A stretch of DNA of 64,000 nucleotides from a virus, in the IMG/VR virus record IMGVR_UViG_3300021963_000067, positions 30,778 to 94,777 of that record; one strand, given 5' to 3'. Position numbers and translations under genes: made by a program. Positions 40,976 to 46,592 of the stretch are shown piece by piece. Numbering within the stretch: the stretch's first letter is position 1; each line of letters opens with the position of its first letter. Below the pieces are notes generated by a model. That model made no database searches. It saw nothing but the letters and a program-made list of their open reading frames with translations, and had not been told where the DNA came from.

Positions 40976-41058
40976 TGGTGCCCCAAGAGAGACTCGAACT
41001 CTCACGCACTAGGCACTGGCTTCTAAGACCAGCGTGTCTACCATTCCACCATCGGGGC
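40976..41058 (-). tRNA. tRNA-Leu(TAG)
   Basis: Acceptor GCCCCGA/TTGGGGC, anticodon arm CTGGT-CTTAGAA-GCCAG, medium-long variable arm, T-arm GAGAG-TTCGAGT-CTCTC, encoded CCA. Confidence 0.94.
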
Positions 41059-41080
41059 AAATTTCTAACTAACAATATAC

Positions 41081-41109
41081 ATTATATAGTCTAACTACAG
41101 AGTTGTCAA
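41081..41109 (-). promoter_or_regulatory. Sigma-70 promoter, perfect consensus, inside the tRNA array
   Basis: TTGACA (41104-41109), 17 bases, TATAAT (41081-41086), 23 bases before the Leu(TAG) tRNA. It would transcribe the Leu, Val and Ser tRNAs and the small genes beyond. A dyad GTTG/CAAC surrounds the -35. Confidence 0.85.
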
Positions 41110-41138
41110 CAACTTTGTGAAAAATATATAAAATAATT

Positions 41139-41230
41139 TGGTACCAGCGGAGGGAATCGAACCCTCTCAAGAACGCTAATCTGGCGCTAAAAGTCTTATA
41201 AGGACTCTCTGACTACCAAGTCTCGCTGGC
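41139..41230 (-). tRNA. Class II tRNA with anticodon TAT (Ile codon ATA), unusual structure
   Basis: Acceptor GCCAGCG/CGCTGGT with encoded A-CCA and T-arm GAGGG-TTCGATT-CCCTC. The anticodon loop CTTATAA gives TAT, but there is a long variable arm (AGCGC-CAGATTA-GCGTT), normal only for Leu, Ser, Tyr and Sec. The D-arm has a 4-base stem and a 4-base loop (GACT-TGGT-AGTC) and the anticodon stem can extend to 7 pairs. Identity therefore unclear: Ile by anticodon, Ser-like by shape. Confidence 0.8.
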
Positions 41231-41238
41231 ATTAATTT

Positions 41239-41322
41239 TGGTACGACTGGAGAGACTCGAACCCTCAATCCCGAAGGCGGCAGATTTTAAGTCTGCTGTG
41301 TATACCATTCCACCACAGTCGC
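41239..41322 (-). tRNA. tRNA-Leu(TAA)
   Basis: Acceptor GCGACTG/CAGTCGT, anticodon arm GCAGA-CTTAAAA-TCTGC, long variable arm CGCCTTCGGGATTGA, T-loop TTCGAGT, encoded CCA. Confidence 0.95.
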
Positions 41323-41326
41323 ATTT

Positions 41327-41402
41327 TGGTACCAACTTGAGGGATCGAACCTCATTCCACGGTGCTTCAAACCGTTGCTATGACCACATCAGCTAAGTTG
41401 GC
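41327..41402 (-). tRNA. tRNA-Phe(GAA)
   Basis: Acceptor GCCAACT/AGTTGGT, anticodon arm ACGGT-TTGAAGC-ACCGT, T-arm TGAGG-TTCGATC-CCTCA, encoded CCA. Confidence 0.95.
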
Positions 41403-41406
41403 AAAT

Positions 41407-41480
41407 TGGGGTGAAGGGGAGAATCGAACTCTCTCTTACTGTTTCACAGACAGCCGTGCAGCCATTACACTACCAACACC
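41407..41480 (-). tRNA. tRNA-His(GTG), imperfect acceptor
   Basis: The anticodon arm GCTGT-CTGTGAA-ACAGT and the extra G-1 opposite C73 identify tRNA-His. The acceptor GTGTTGG/CCTTCAC has two adjacent T-T mismatches and the 3' T-stem strand is one base short. The 5' half is shared with the end of the 41436 coding sequence, which may constrain it. Possibly degenerate. Confidence 0.75.
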
Positions 41481-41642
41481 ATTGACCTTTTCCAACACAT
41501 CCTTACGCATAAGGAACTGTCGTTGATTGTCAGGACGATGAACTAAAAGATATTCAACGCCATCTATATTATGAAGTTGACGAGAGTCTTCGCAGACTAC
41601 TCGTTCGTTGTTTAAACGATTTTTAAAAGTAATAGGTTTCAT
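41436..41642 (-). CDS. Small conserved phage protein overlapping a tRNA
   Basis: 68 residues from ATG 41642, which has an AAGGAGAT ribosome site; a longer frame to 41720 would cross the Arg tRNA. The core VVCEDSRQLHNIDGVEYLLV and RQFLMRKDVLEKV is familiar, from memory, from T4-like phages. The last 15 codons run into the His tRNA gene, so one sequence codes for protein and tRNA. Function unknown. Confidence 0.75.
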   Translation of the reverse strand: MKPITFKNRLNNERVVCEDSRQLHNIDGVEYLLVHRPDNQRQFLMRKDVLEKVNGVGSVMAARLSVKQ

Positions 41643-41659
41643 TTTATATCTCCTTGTAA

Positions 41660-41734
41660 TGGCCGGTCCGGAGAGATTCGAACTCCCGACAGCTGGTTTC
41701 GAAGACCAGAACTCTTCCACTGAGCTACGGACCG
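41660..41734 (-). tRNA. tRNA-Arg(TCG)
   Basis: Acceptor CGGTCCG/CGGACCG, anticodon arm CTGGT-CTTCGAA-ACCAG, T-loop TTCGAAT, discriminator G, encoded CCA. Second Arg isoacceptor. Confidence 0.94.
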
Positions 41735-41739
41735 ATGTA

Positions 41740-41813
41740 TGGCAGAGGGTGAAGGAATCGAACCTTCAATGACGGAATCAAAATCCGTAGTTATACCATT
41801 TAACTAACCCCCA
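41740..41813 (-). tRNA. tRNA-Gln(TTG)
   Basis: Anticodon arm ACGGA-TTTTGAT-TCCGT, T-arm GAAGG-TTCGATT-CCTTC, discriminator G and weak first pair (T1 opposite T72) as expected of Gln tRNAs; encoded CCA. Confidence 0.92.
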
Positions 41814-41819
41814 ACAATT

Positions 41820-41894
41820 TGGTGGTAATGGAAAGAGTTGAACTTTCACTGGGCACCGTATGAAGGTGTTGCACTACCGTTATGCTACATTACC
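41820..41894 (-). tRNA. tRNA-Met(CAT), elongator-type
   Basis: Acceptor GGTAATG/CATTACC with a G1-C72 pair, anticodon arm ACACC-TTCATAC-GGTGC (outermost pair A-C mismatched), T-loop TTCAACT, encoded CCA. Could also be an Ile2-type tRNA whose CAT is modified to read ATA. Confidence 0.9.
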
Positions 41895-41990
41895 ATAAGT
41901 AAACACACTAGCCGCCGCAGATCCGCAACGCCGCAGGCTAGGCCCTAAGGAACTATGTCCGTTCTTTCACTAATGTGTTTGCTTATGGTA
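41891..41990 (-). ncRNA. Long hairpin between Met and Lys tRNAs
   Basis: Bases 41891-41911 and 41970-41990 form an inverted repeat of 21 bases with only two non-Watson-Crick positions. The loop (about 58 bases) holds GC-rich GCCGCCGCAG and GCCGCAGGC stretches that can pair. The stem includes the last bases of both flanking tRNA genes. Probably a stable RNA or processing element; no coding potential seen. Confidence 0.55.
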
Positions 41991-42060
41991 GGGGCACAGA
42001 GAATCGAACTCTGATTAATAGGTTAAAAGCCTACTACTTTAGCCGTTAAGTTATACCCCC
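41986..42060 (-). tRNA. tRNA-Lys(TTT)
   Basis: Acceptor GGGGGTA/TGCCCCT, anticodon arm GTAGG-CTTTTAA-CCTAT, T-arm CAGAG-TTCGATT-CTCTG, encoded CCA. Confidence 0.94.
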
Positions 42061-42111
42061 GTCATCTTATCACTCTTGTCACTAGTCATGACAGATCTCC
42101 TTTAAAAAAAT

Positions 42112-42186
42112 TGGTAGCCTATCTTGGGAACGATCCAAGGACCACCGCCTTATCAAGACGGTGCTCTACCACTGAGCTAATAGGCT
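42112..42186 (-). tRNA. tRNA-Ile(GAT)
   Basis: Acceptor AGCCTAT/ATAGGCT, anticodon arm CCGTC-TTGATAA-GGCGG. The T-loop reads ATCGTTC rather than TTCGANN, so T54 is missing. Encoded CCA. Confidence 0.9.
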
Positions 42187-42195
42187 GTATTAGGC

Positions 42196-42303
42196 GGACG
42201 AATCATTATCACTGCCACGCCCAGGTCATTCGGCAGGGGTACGCCACTTGGCGGTTAGGAAAGGTAACCCGTGTGCATTTAACACTGCTCAAATGATTCG
42301 TCC
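42196..42303 (-). ncRNA. Folded RNA between Ile and Ser tRNAs
   Basis: Closed by a perfect 12-base inverted repeat (GGACGAATCATT at 42196-42207 against AATGATTCGTCC at 42292-42303). Inside are CGCCA-CTT-GGCG, GGTTA/TAACC and CTGCC/GGCAG stems, giving a multi-branched fold of about 108 bases on either strand. No open frame and no tRNA signature. A candidate stable phage RNA, comparable in position to the unassigned RNAs of the T4 tRNA cluster. Confidence 0.6.
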
Positions 42304-42308
42304 ATGGT

Positions 42309-42398
42309 TGGTGGAAGCGGTGAGATTCGAACTCACGGACCCTTTCGGATCGTCTGTTTTCAAGACAGGTGCAATAAACCGGACTCTGCCACACTTCC
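42309..42398 (-). tRNA. tRNA-Ser(TGA)
   Basis: Acceptor GGAAGTG/CGCTTCC, anticodon arm CCTGT-CTTGAAA-ACAGA, long variable arm GATCCGAAAGGGTC, T-loop TTCGAAT, encoded CCA. Confidence 0.95.
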
Positions 42399-42403
42399 GT
42401 AAT

Positions 42404-42483
42404 TGGTACCCCAGGCGGGAGTTGAACCCGCAGTAAATTTCTCCTTTTGAGAGAGACGACTTTGCCAATTTGTCCACTGGGGC
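42404..42483 (-). tRNA. tRNA-Leu(CAA), short variable loop
   Basis: Acceptor GCCCCAG/CTGGGGT, anticodon arm TCTCT-CTCAAAA-GGAGA, T-arm GCGGG-TTCAACT-CCCGC, encoded CCA. The variable region is only 8 bases (AATTTACT), whereas Leu tRNAs normally have a long arm. Confidence 0.86.
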
Positions 42484-42484
42484 G

Positions 42485-42530
42485 AAAAAGAAAAACTCCT
42501 GCGTAATGACTATGTCTTAGAAGCAGGAGC
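42485..42530 (-). terminator. Rho-independent terminator after the Cys tRNA
   Basis: On the minus strand GCTCCTGC pairs with GCAGGAG(T) around a 20-base loop, followed by TTTTTCTTTTTC. It lies just downstream of the Cys tRNA and would end that transcript before the Leu(CAA) tRNA. Confidence 0.75.
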
Positions 42531-42538
42531 CGTGTTGT

Positions 42539-42616
42539 TGGAGTGGCGGGTCAGATTTGAACTGACGGTTTTACGGATTTGCAATCCGTTGCAATGGGCC
42601 TCTCTGCCACCGCCAC
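42539..42616 (-). tRNA. tRNA-Cys(GCA)
   Basis: Acceptor GTGGCGG/CCGCCAC, anticodon arm ACGGA-TTGCAAA-TCCGT, T-arm GTCAG-TTCAAAT-CTGAC, discriminator T, encoded CCA. Confidence 0.95.
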
Positions 42617-42617
42617 A

Positions 42618-43271
42618 TTAAATTTTAGATATTTTAAAACCGTAGAGTTTGCTTTGTATAACCTCTGGCAAAAAATTCATGCTCATTGTAATTCTAGGAA
42701 CATCAACCGGAGGTTGATAATACCCGTGCATAATTTCGCTAGGCCATATTAACAAATCCCCTTGCTCTACCTGTGCAGAACGATAGGGATCAGTATACGG
42801 AGTGCTAACATCGGGCTCAATTTCTATCATTGCCTTACGCAAAGAAGCAGGAGTCCTAGGGTTATGAAAATCTAATCCCACGTGTTTACTAGGATCTACT
42901 TGCACATAGTAAGTCGCACTGATTAACGAGTTATTATGTACATGAGGATTTTGTCTACCGCCTAGATTAGAATTAACCCAGACATTAAGATCTACAAATT
43001 CTCTGTGGGAAATTCCCAAAAATTTTTCAGCATAATCGCTTACACAAGATCTCACCCAGGCCATAAACTCTGGAAGCTCTTGTGTAGGAAATTTACCGTC
43101 ATTGTAATAGTGAAGAAATCCGTCTTCTGTGTGCTCCTGATTGTCATCGGGGCACTTGTCAACTATGTCTAAAATCTGTTGACGTAAAAGTACATGATCA
43201 TCTCTCCTGTATTTGGCAACTGCCACAGGGAAAAGATCTAGATGTCCTGCAAAATTTTCATTCATACTCAT
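42618..43271 (-). CDS. 2OG-Fe(II) oxygenase, TIGR02466-type
   Basis: 217 residues. NPHVHNNSLISATYYVQV is the family's metal region (HxHxxS..SxxYY) and the distal site is WPSEIMHGYYQPPVDVPRITMSMNF. The N-terminus LDLFPVAVAKYRR also fits TIGR02466. It lies between the Cys and Glu tRNAs, with its stop two bases from the Cys tRNA. Substrate unknown. Confidence 0.85.
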   Translation of the reverse strand: MSMNENFAGHLDLFPVAVAKYRRDDHVLLRQQILDIVDKCPDDNQEHTEDGFLHYYNDGKFPTQELPEFMAWVRSCVSDYAEKFLGISHREFVDLNVWVNSNLGGRQNPHVHNNSLISATYYVQVDPSKHVGLDFHNPRTPASLRKAMIEIEPDVSTPYTDPYRSAQVEQGDLLIWPSEIMHGYYQPPVDVPRITMSMNFLPEVIQSKLYGFKISKI

Positions 43272-43286
43272 ACTTATTATTCTATT

Positions 43287-43361
43287 TGGTACACCGTAGG
43301 AGAATCGAACTCCTCTTGCCGGGATGAAAACCCGGAGTCCTGACCGATAGACGAACGGTGC
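43287..43361 (-). tRNA. tRNA-Glu(TTC)
   Basis: Acceptor GCACCGT/ACGGTGT, anticodon arm CCGGG-TTTTCAT-CCCGG, T-arm AGGAG-TTCGATT-CTCCT, encoded CCA. Confidence 0.95.
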
Positions 43362-43367
43362 ATAAAT

Positions 43368-43441
43368 TGGCGTACCCCCAGAGACTCGAACTCCGACGAA
43401 CAGTTTTGGAGACTGCTATGCTGCCATTACATTAGGGATAC
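43368..43441 (-). tRNA. tRNA-Trp(CCA)
   Basis: Acceptor GTATCCC/GGGGTAC, anticodon arm GCAGT-CTCCAAA-ACTGT, T-loop TTCGAGT, discriminator G, encoded CCA. Confidence 0.93.
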
Positions 43442-43447
43442 ATTGTT

Positions 43448-43523
43448 TGGCTGGCAAACCTGGGCTCGAACCAGGGACATTTCGGTTAACAGCCGAACGC
43501 TCTACCAACTGAGCTATATGCCA
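43448..43523 (-). tRNA. tRNA-Asn(GTT)
   Basis: Anticodon arm TTCGG-CTGTTAA-CCGAA, T-arm CCTGG-TTCGAGC-CCAGG, discriminator G. The acceptor TGGCATA/TTTGCCA has one T-T mismatch. The HNH gene ends 10 bases inside its 5' end. Encoded CCA. Confidence 0.92.
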
Positions 43524-44023
43524 ATATTTCTTTTCGCTAGATTTTTCAATCTAACATTTCTACCTCTAAAGGTGGGCGTTTGACTATGACAGTTTGGACA
43601 CAAGATTTTTAAATTTTCAATCTTGTTGTTATCTCTAACACCATCAATATGCTCCAGTTCTAAGCTCAACGGTTTTCCGTTGTACTCATTCCCGCAACCA
43701 CACCCTTCACAGGTATAATCTCTTTCATGTAGCAATCGCTTACGTAATGCACCATGATGCATTTCTTCATACGGTCTGTTCCATGATGTTTTTAAATTAG
43801 CTTCTTGGACTTTTTTCTGATGGGCATCAAAATCATATTTTAACATTTTTTCTTTGTTAAAATCTTTTCTGCCTTGTTCATCAAATTGAGACCAGAAATC
43901 TAAAGATTTTGTTCTTTTCTTTTCTATAGCAGACTCGCTAAACACTCTACTGTTAGCACACGTTCTACTACAAAATTTTCCATTGAGCTCATGCTCTTTG
44001 CTACACTTAGGACATATTTTCAT
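43514..44023 (-). CDS. HNH endonuclease (putative homing endonuclease)
   Basis: 169 residues. An N-terminal zinc ribbon (CPKCSKEHELNGKFCSRTC) is followed by a helical linker and the HNH core YTCEGCGCG, LELEHIDGVRDNNKIENLKI and LCPNCHSQ. Free-standing HNH genes in phages spread by cutting intron- or gene-lacking relatives. It sits inside the tRNA array and its stop overlaps the Asn tRNA, a typical insertion position. Late octamer and GGAGG ribosome site upstream. Confidence 0.92.
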   Translation of the reverse strand: MKICPKCSKEHELNGKFCSRTCANSRVFSESAIEKKRTKSLDFWSQFDEQGRKDFNKEKMLKYDFDAHQKKVQEANLKTSWNRPYEEMHHGALRKRLLHERDYTCEGCGCGNEYNGKPLSLELEHIDGVRDNNKIENLKILCPNCHSQTPTFRGRNVRLKNLAKRNIGI

Positions 44024-44042
44024 AATATCGAACCTCCGATAC

Positions 44043-44050
44043 TATTTAGC
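44043..44050 (-). promoter_or_regulatory. T4-type late promoter octamer (GCTAAATA)
   Basis: Lies 19 bases before ATG 44023 of the HNH gene, with GGAGG between. Confidence 0.55.
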
Positions 44051-44078
44051 AAGTATGTCCTTGGTTCAAGAATAAACT

Positions 44079-44153
44079 TGGCGACTCGACGGGGAATCGA
44101 ACCCCGATAATCGGATAGACAATCCGAAGTAATGACCTTTATACGATCGAGCC
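44079..44153 (-). tRNA. tRNA-Asp(GTC)
   Basis: Acceptor GGCTCGA/TCGAGTC, anticodon arm TCGGA-TTGTCTA-TCCGA, T-arm CGGGG-TTCGATT-CCCCG, discriminator G, encoded CCA. Confidence 0.94.
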
Positions 44154-44162
44154 AAAAAATTG

Positions 44163-44357
44163 TTAAGCAACGCCACGAAGGGTGATACGACACCTTTCCT
44201 GGCCACCATATTGTGCTTCTGCAATACGAACAGCATCGCCTGATGTCTGAGCAGTAATTACAGTTTCAAATTGGCGAAGACTCTCAGTTTGGAAAGCACC
44301 ACTGGTACCTTCACCGGTATAAGAACCTACTTCAACATAAACACGATACGATTGCAT
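44163..44357 (-). CDS. Small hypothetical protein
   Basis: 64 residues from ATG 44357 (ribosome site AAGGAAACC); a longer frame to 44420 would cross the promoter. QSYRVYVEVGSYTGEGTSGA, then TVITAQTSGDAVRIAEAQYG: a beta-strand pair followed by a helix, ending ITLRGVA. Similar in plan to the 36344 protein. Function unknown. Confidence 0.72.
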   Translation of the reverse strand: MQSYRVYVEVGSYTGEGTSGAFQTESLRQFETVITAQTSGDAVRIAEAQYGGQERCRITLRGVA

Positions 44358-44387
44358 TTGGTTTCCTTTTAAGTTCACAGTATTAAT

Positions 44388-44416
44388 AGTATAACACCAA
44401 TCTAGAAAAAAGTCAA
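44388..44416 (-). promoter_or_regulatory. Sigma-70-type promoter
   Basis: TTGACT (44411-44416), 17 bases, TATACT (44388-44393), 30 bases before ATG 44357; it would also transcribe the Asp tRNA. Confidence 0.75.
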
Positions 44417-44425
44417 CCATTATTT

Positions 44426-44514
44426 TGGTGGAAGTGGTAGGATTCGAACCTACAATGTTTCTTATGTGGCGGATTTACAGTCCGTTGCCTTCAACCAATT
44501 CAGCGCACACTTCC
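44426..44514 (-). tRNA. tRNA-Tyr(GTA)
   Basis: Acceptor GGAAGTG/CACTTCC, anticodon arm ACGGA-CTGTAAA-TCCGC, long variable arm, T-arm GTAGG-TTCGAAT-CCTAC, encoded CCA. First tRNA of the array in the direction of transcription. Confidence 0.95.
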
Positions 44515-44522
44515 AATTTGTT

Positions 44523-44640
44523 CACACTCTCCGCTATGCTTTTAGACACCGTTCAAAGGTGAATGGAGAGTGTGTATTAAAGCATACTCGGCTTGTGGCC
44601 TTATCCCCTAAACATTCTAGTTTCGGAATATGCTTTAATA
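44523..44640 (-). ncRNA. Double-hairpin RNA upstream of the Tyr tRNA
   Basis: Two adjacent perfect inverted repeats: CACACTCTCC/GGAGAGTGTG (10 pairs, 44523-44532 and 44565-44574) and TATTAAAGCATA/TATGCTTTAATA (12 pairs, 44575-44586 and 44629-44640), directly abutting. The rest up to 44745 shows no convincing gene; a 67-codon frame here lacks a ribosome site. Likely a structured RNA or processing signal. Confidence 0.55.
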
Positions 44641-44745
44641 CGCTACCATTTTTCTCTCCACAAAAGGAGTTCCATCCGGTAGGCCGCCCGTTTGTCCATG
44701 TTTTAAGTGCAGACTGGGACCTCGTTTCCCTTAACACTTTTGCTA

Positions 44746-44919
44746 TTAATTTACGCTAAACGTTGGTAATTTTGCCAACGATTCGCGATATATTCTAGCA
44801 CGTTCAAACTTATCTTGAATAAGTTTTTGAAGTTGTTCTTGAGTCATTTCCCCAAAAGCAGTTTCATAAGCCTGTTCAACAATTCGTTCGTTTAATTTTT
44901 CGTAATTTATATCTATCAT
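44746..44919 (-). CDS. Small helical hypothetical protein
   Basis: 57 residues: IDINYEKLNERIVEQAYETA then FGEMTQEQLQKLIQDKFERA. Entirely helical and acidic-basic mixed. Starts at ATG 44919 with a GCAAAGGAAAA ribosome site below a terminator, so it relies on read-through or on an unseen promoter. Function unknown. Confidence 0.7.
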   Translation of the reverse strand: MIDINYEKLNERIVEQAYETAFGEMTQEQLQKLIQDKFERARIYRESLAKLPTFSVN

Positions 44920-44931
44920 TTTTCCTTTGCT

Positions 44932-44966
44932 AAAAACAAAAAACCCCAGGGTTTTAATCCTAGGGT
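44932..44966 (-). terminator. Rho-independent terminator
   Basis: ACCCTAGG pairs with CCTGGGGT (44943-44950 and 44959-44966, one G-T) around ATTAAAAC, followed by TTTTTTGTTTTT. It ends the short transcript of the 44995 gene. Confidence 0.8.
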
Positions 44967-44994
44967 CCTTGAAGTTTGCGGTGTATGTTTTACT

Positions 44995-45141
44995 TTACAC
45001 TACGGTCTCCCGGACCCTGCGAATCTCTGGTGTGCGATCATATGATAGACTTCCACACTCAATAGATAACCAATTGGAGGCTATAAAGCCTGCCTGTTTG
45101 GGCATCGTATTAAATTGTTGATGTCTAACGTTTGATTGCAT
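44995..45141 (-). CDS. Small hypothetical protein
   Basis: 48 residues from ATG 45141 with an AAAAGGAAAAAG ribosome site: QSNVRHQQFNTMPKQAGFIA, then SNWLSIECGSLSYDRTPEIR. Two consensus promoters lie upstream and a terminator lies just downstream, so it looks like a dedicated, strongly expressed early monocistron. Function unknown. Confidence 0.65.
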   Translation of the reverse strand: MQSNVRHQQFNTMPKQAGFIASNWLSIECGSLSYDRTPEIRRVRETVV

Positions 45142-45190
45142 TTTGCTTTCTTTTTCCTTTTATAGGCAGCACCTTGCTGTCTATGTTTTA

Positions 45191-45219
45191 ATTATACAGT
45201 TATTTAGTCTCTGTGTCAA
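45191..45219 (-). promoter_or_regulatory. Sigma-70 promoter, perfect consensus
   Basis: TTGACA (45214-45219), 17 bases, TATAAT (45191-45196), about 50 bases before ATG 45141. Downstream member of a tandem pair. Confidence 0.85.
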
Positions 45220-45275
45220 CCCCTATTTGCATTTCTGGCAAAAAAGTTTTGACGCCTTCCTAATCAACTGTGTGT

Positions 45276-45304
45276 ATTATATTGTCTTTTTATTTATGTG
45301 TCAA
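45276..45304 (-). promoter_or_regulatory. Sigma-70 promoter, perfect consensus
   Basis: TTGACA (45299-45304), 17 bases, TATAAT (45276-45281). Upstream member of the tandem pair, 85 bases from the other. Doubling of consensus promoters points to very strong early transcription of the 44995 gene. Confidence 0.85.
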
Positions 45305-45314
45305 CTAAAATATG

Positions 45315-45335
45315 GCCACATAATGTGGCTTTTTT
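45315..45335. terminator. Rho-independent terminator hairpin
   Basis: GCCACA-TAA-TGTGGC followed by TTTTTT on the plus strand; on the minus strand the stem is followed by a weaker ATATTTT. It separates the 45343 operon end from the tandem promoters. Confidence 0.7.
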
Positions 45336-45342
45336 ACAACAT

Positions 45343-45597
45343 TTAATCAATCGGGGTCTCGCCACTGATTAAAATATGTTTGCCAATTTCAAAAAGACCA
45401 ACACTACCTGGCAGGTCCATTGCTGCCACATGTATTTGGCAAATGCCATCATTGTCAATGCTTGCGGCTACAAATTCTTTTATGCTACCATCTTCAACTT
45501 CTTTTTTAATAAACTCAAGAACTTCAAGCATGGCCTTCTTTTGTTCTTCTTCTTGAATCTGTTCTTTGCGTCTAGTATTAATGCTAACGACTTCCAT
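45343..45597 (-). CDS. Hypothetical phage protein
   Basis: 84 residues. A Lys/Glu/Gln-rich helix (about 8-40) precedes EFVAASIDNDGICQIHVAAM, which looks like a small alpha-beta domain with a C-terminal hydrophobic strand. This type of protein is common, from memory, in T4-like phages. It lies 9 bases downstream of clpP and ends an early-type operon. Confidence 0.72.
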   Translation of the reverse strand: MEVVSINTRRKEQIQEEEQKKAMLEVLEFIKKEVEDGSIKEFVAASIDNDGICQIHVAAMDLPGSVGLFEIGKHILISGETPID

Positions 45598-45606
45598 GTT
45601 TAACCT

Positions 45607-46194
45607 TTATAGTAAATGATCTGCAATGCCAAGATCGATAACTTCTTGTGGTGTTAGATAGACATCACTAGCGGGCAAGAGTTTTTTCTTGATCACACTA
45701 GGAGCAAGTCCAGTGGCTTCTTTCAATACCGCTACCATCATTTCATTGCTGATCTCATTGCCCTTCATAGATGCTTTGAGATCGTGATACTTGCCTTCTG
45801 AATTATCTGTAAATTGATGGCACATAAATGTAGCATTTTTTCCAGCGTATCTTTGACCGTGTGTTCCAGAAGCCGCAATTAAAAATGCCGCACTCATCGC
45901 CGATCCAATTGTAATAGTGCGAATAGGATGTTCGCTGGATTTCATAACATCAACTAGGGCAAGTGCAGAATACAAATCTCCACCAGTTGAGTTGATATAT
46001 AGAGTTAGAATTTTTTCACGGACATCAAAGTTTTCATAGATAATCCATTTAATACACTCGTTGACGTTTTCGTCAGTAATTTCACCTGATAGGAAATGAA
46101 CTGAATTTTCCAGTAATTTTAGGTCAACGCGATCGCTGGCATTGAACTCATCAATTTTTTTCACGGCTGCTCCTTGGACATTATTACTTATCAT
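45607..46194 (-). CDS. clpP: ClpP-like serine protease
   Basis: 195 residues. YINSTGGDLYSALAL is the oxyanion segment, S101 lies in TIGSAMSAAFLIAASG and H126 in ATFMCHQFTD; SDVYLTPQEVIDLGIAD supplies the Asp region. The triad is complete. Lacks the long N-terminal propeptide. Phage ClpP-like proteins can act in head maturation or regulate host ClpX/ClpA; the position among small early genes favours the second. Confidence 0.9.
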   Translation of the reverse strand: MISNNVQGAAVKKIDEFNASDRVDLKLLENSVHFLSGEITDENVNECIKWIIYENFDVREKILTLYINSTGGDLYSALALVDVMKSSEHPIRTITIGSAMSAAFLIAASGTHGQRYAGKNATFMCHQFTDNSEGKYHDLKASMKGNEISNEMMVAVLKEATGLAPSVIKKKLLPASDVYLTPQEVIDLGIADHLL

Positions 46195-46211
46195 CGTTAA
46201 TAATTATACTA

Positions 46212-46592
46212 TCAGTTAATAGTAAAAGCACCTACAGCCCAGCCAATAATAGCGATATATGTCAAATAATGGAGGGCTTGATCTAGTCCAAACCAAACCC
46301 AAAAAGATCGATCAGCAGGAGTTAGTCCTTTATTCAGCTGTTGCTTTGCCCAATCGATATGATAGTGTGCTGCCATATCGAATAATGCGGCAAAGACAGC
46401 CATTGATCCTAAAAAAGGTACCAGTATTAGCCATGTAAACATAGCATGAAACAGAGCATGGTCTACACCACCGCGAGCACCATATAGACCTTTCTGCTCA
46501 ATCATGTAGGAAAACTGCAATACAAAATCACATATAAAATGCTTGACGCCAAAGAGTGCCAAAAGCAGAAGAATCAGCTGAAATTCTGTCAT
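46212..46592 (-). CDS. DUF3307 family membrane protein
   Basis: 126 residues with about four hydrophobic segments. KHFICDFVLQFSYMIEQKG near the N-terminus and GLDQALHYLTYIAI near the C-terminus are DUF3307 hallmarks, along with DHALFHAMFTW. Inner-membrane protein of unknown function, seen in bacteria and several phages. Overlaps the upstream small gene by 4 bases. Confidence 0.85.
   Translation of the reverse strand: MTEFQLILLLLALFGVKHFICDFVLQFSYMIEQKGLYGARGGVDHALFHAMFTWLILVPFLGSMAVFAALFDMAAHYHIDWAKQQLNKGLTPADRSFWVWFGLDQALHYLTYIAIIGWAVGAFTIN

Noticed and set aside
42051-42089. 12-codon frame with a strong AAAGGAG site before the Lys tRNA
   Set aside because: Too short to support as a gene; the ribosome-site match could be chance in an A-rich stretch. 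Kept only as a possible leader peptide.
44534-44737. 67-codon frame in the double-hairpin region
   Set aside because: It crosses both perfect inverted repeats and has no ribosome site; the structured RNA explains the sequence better.
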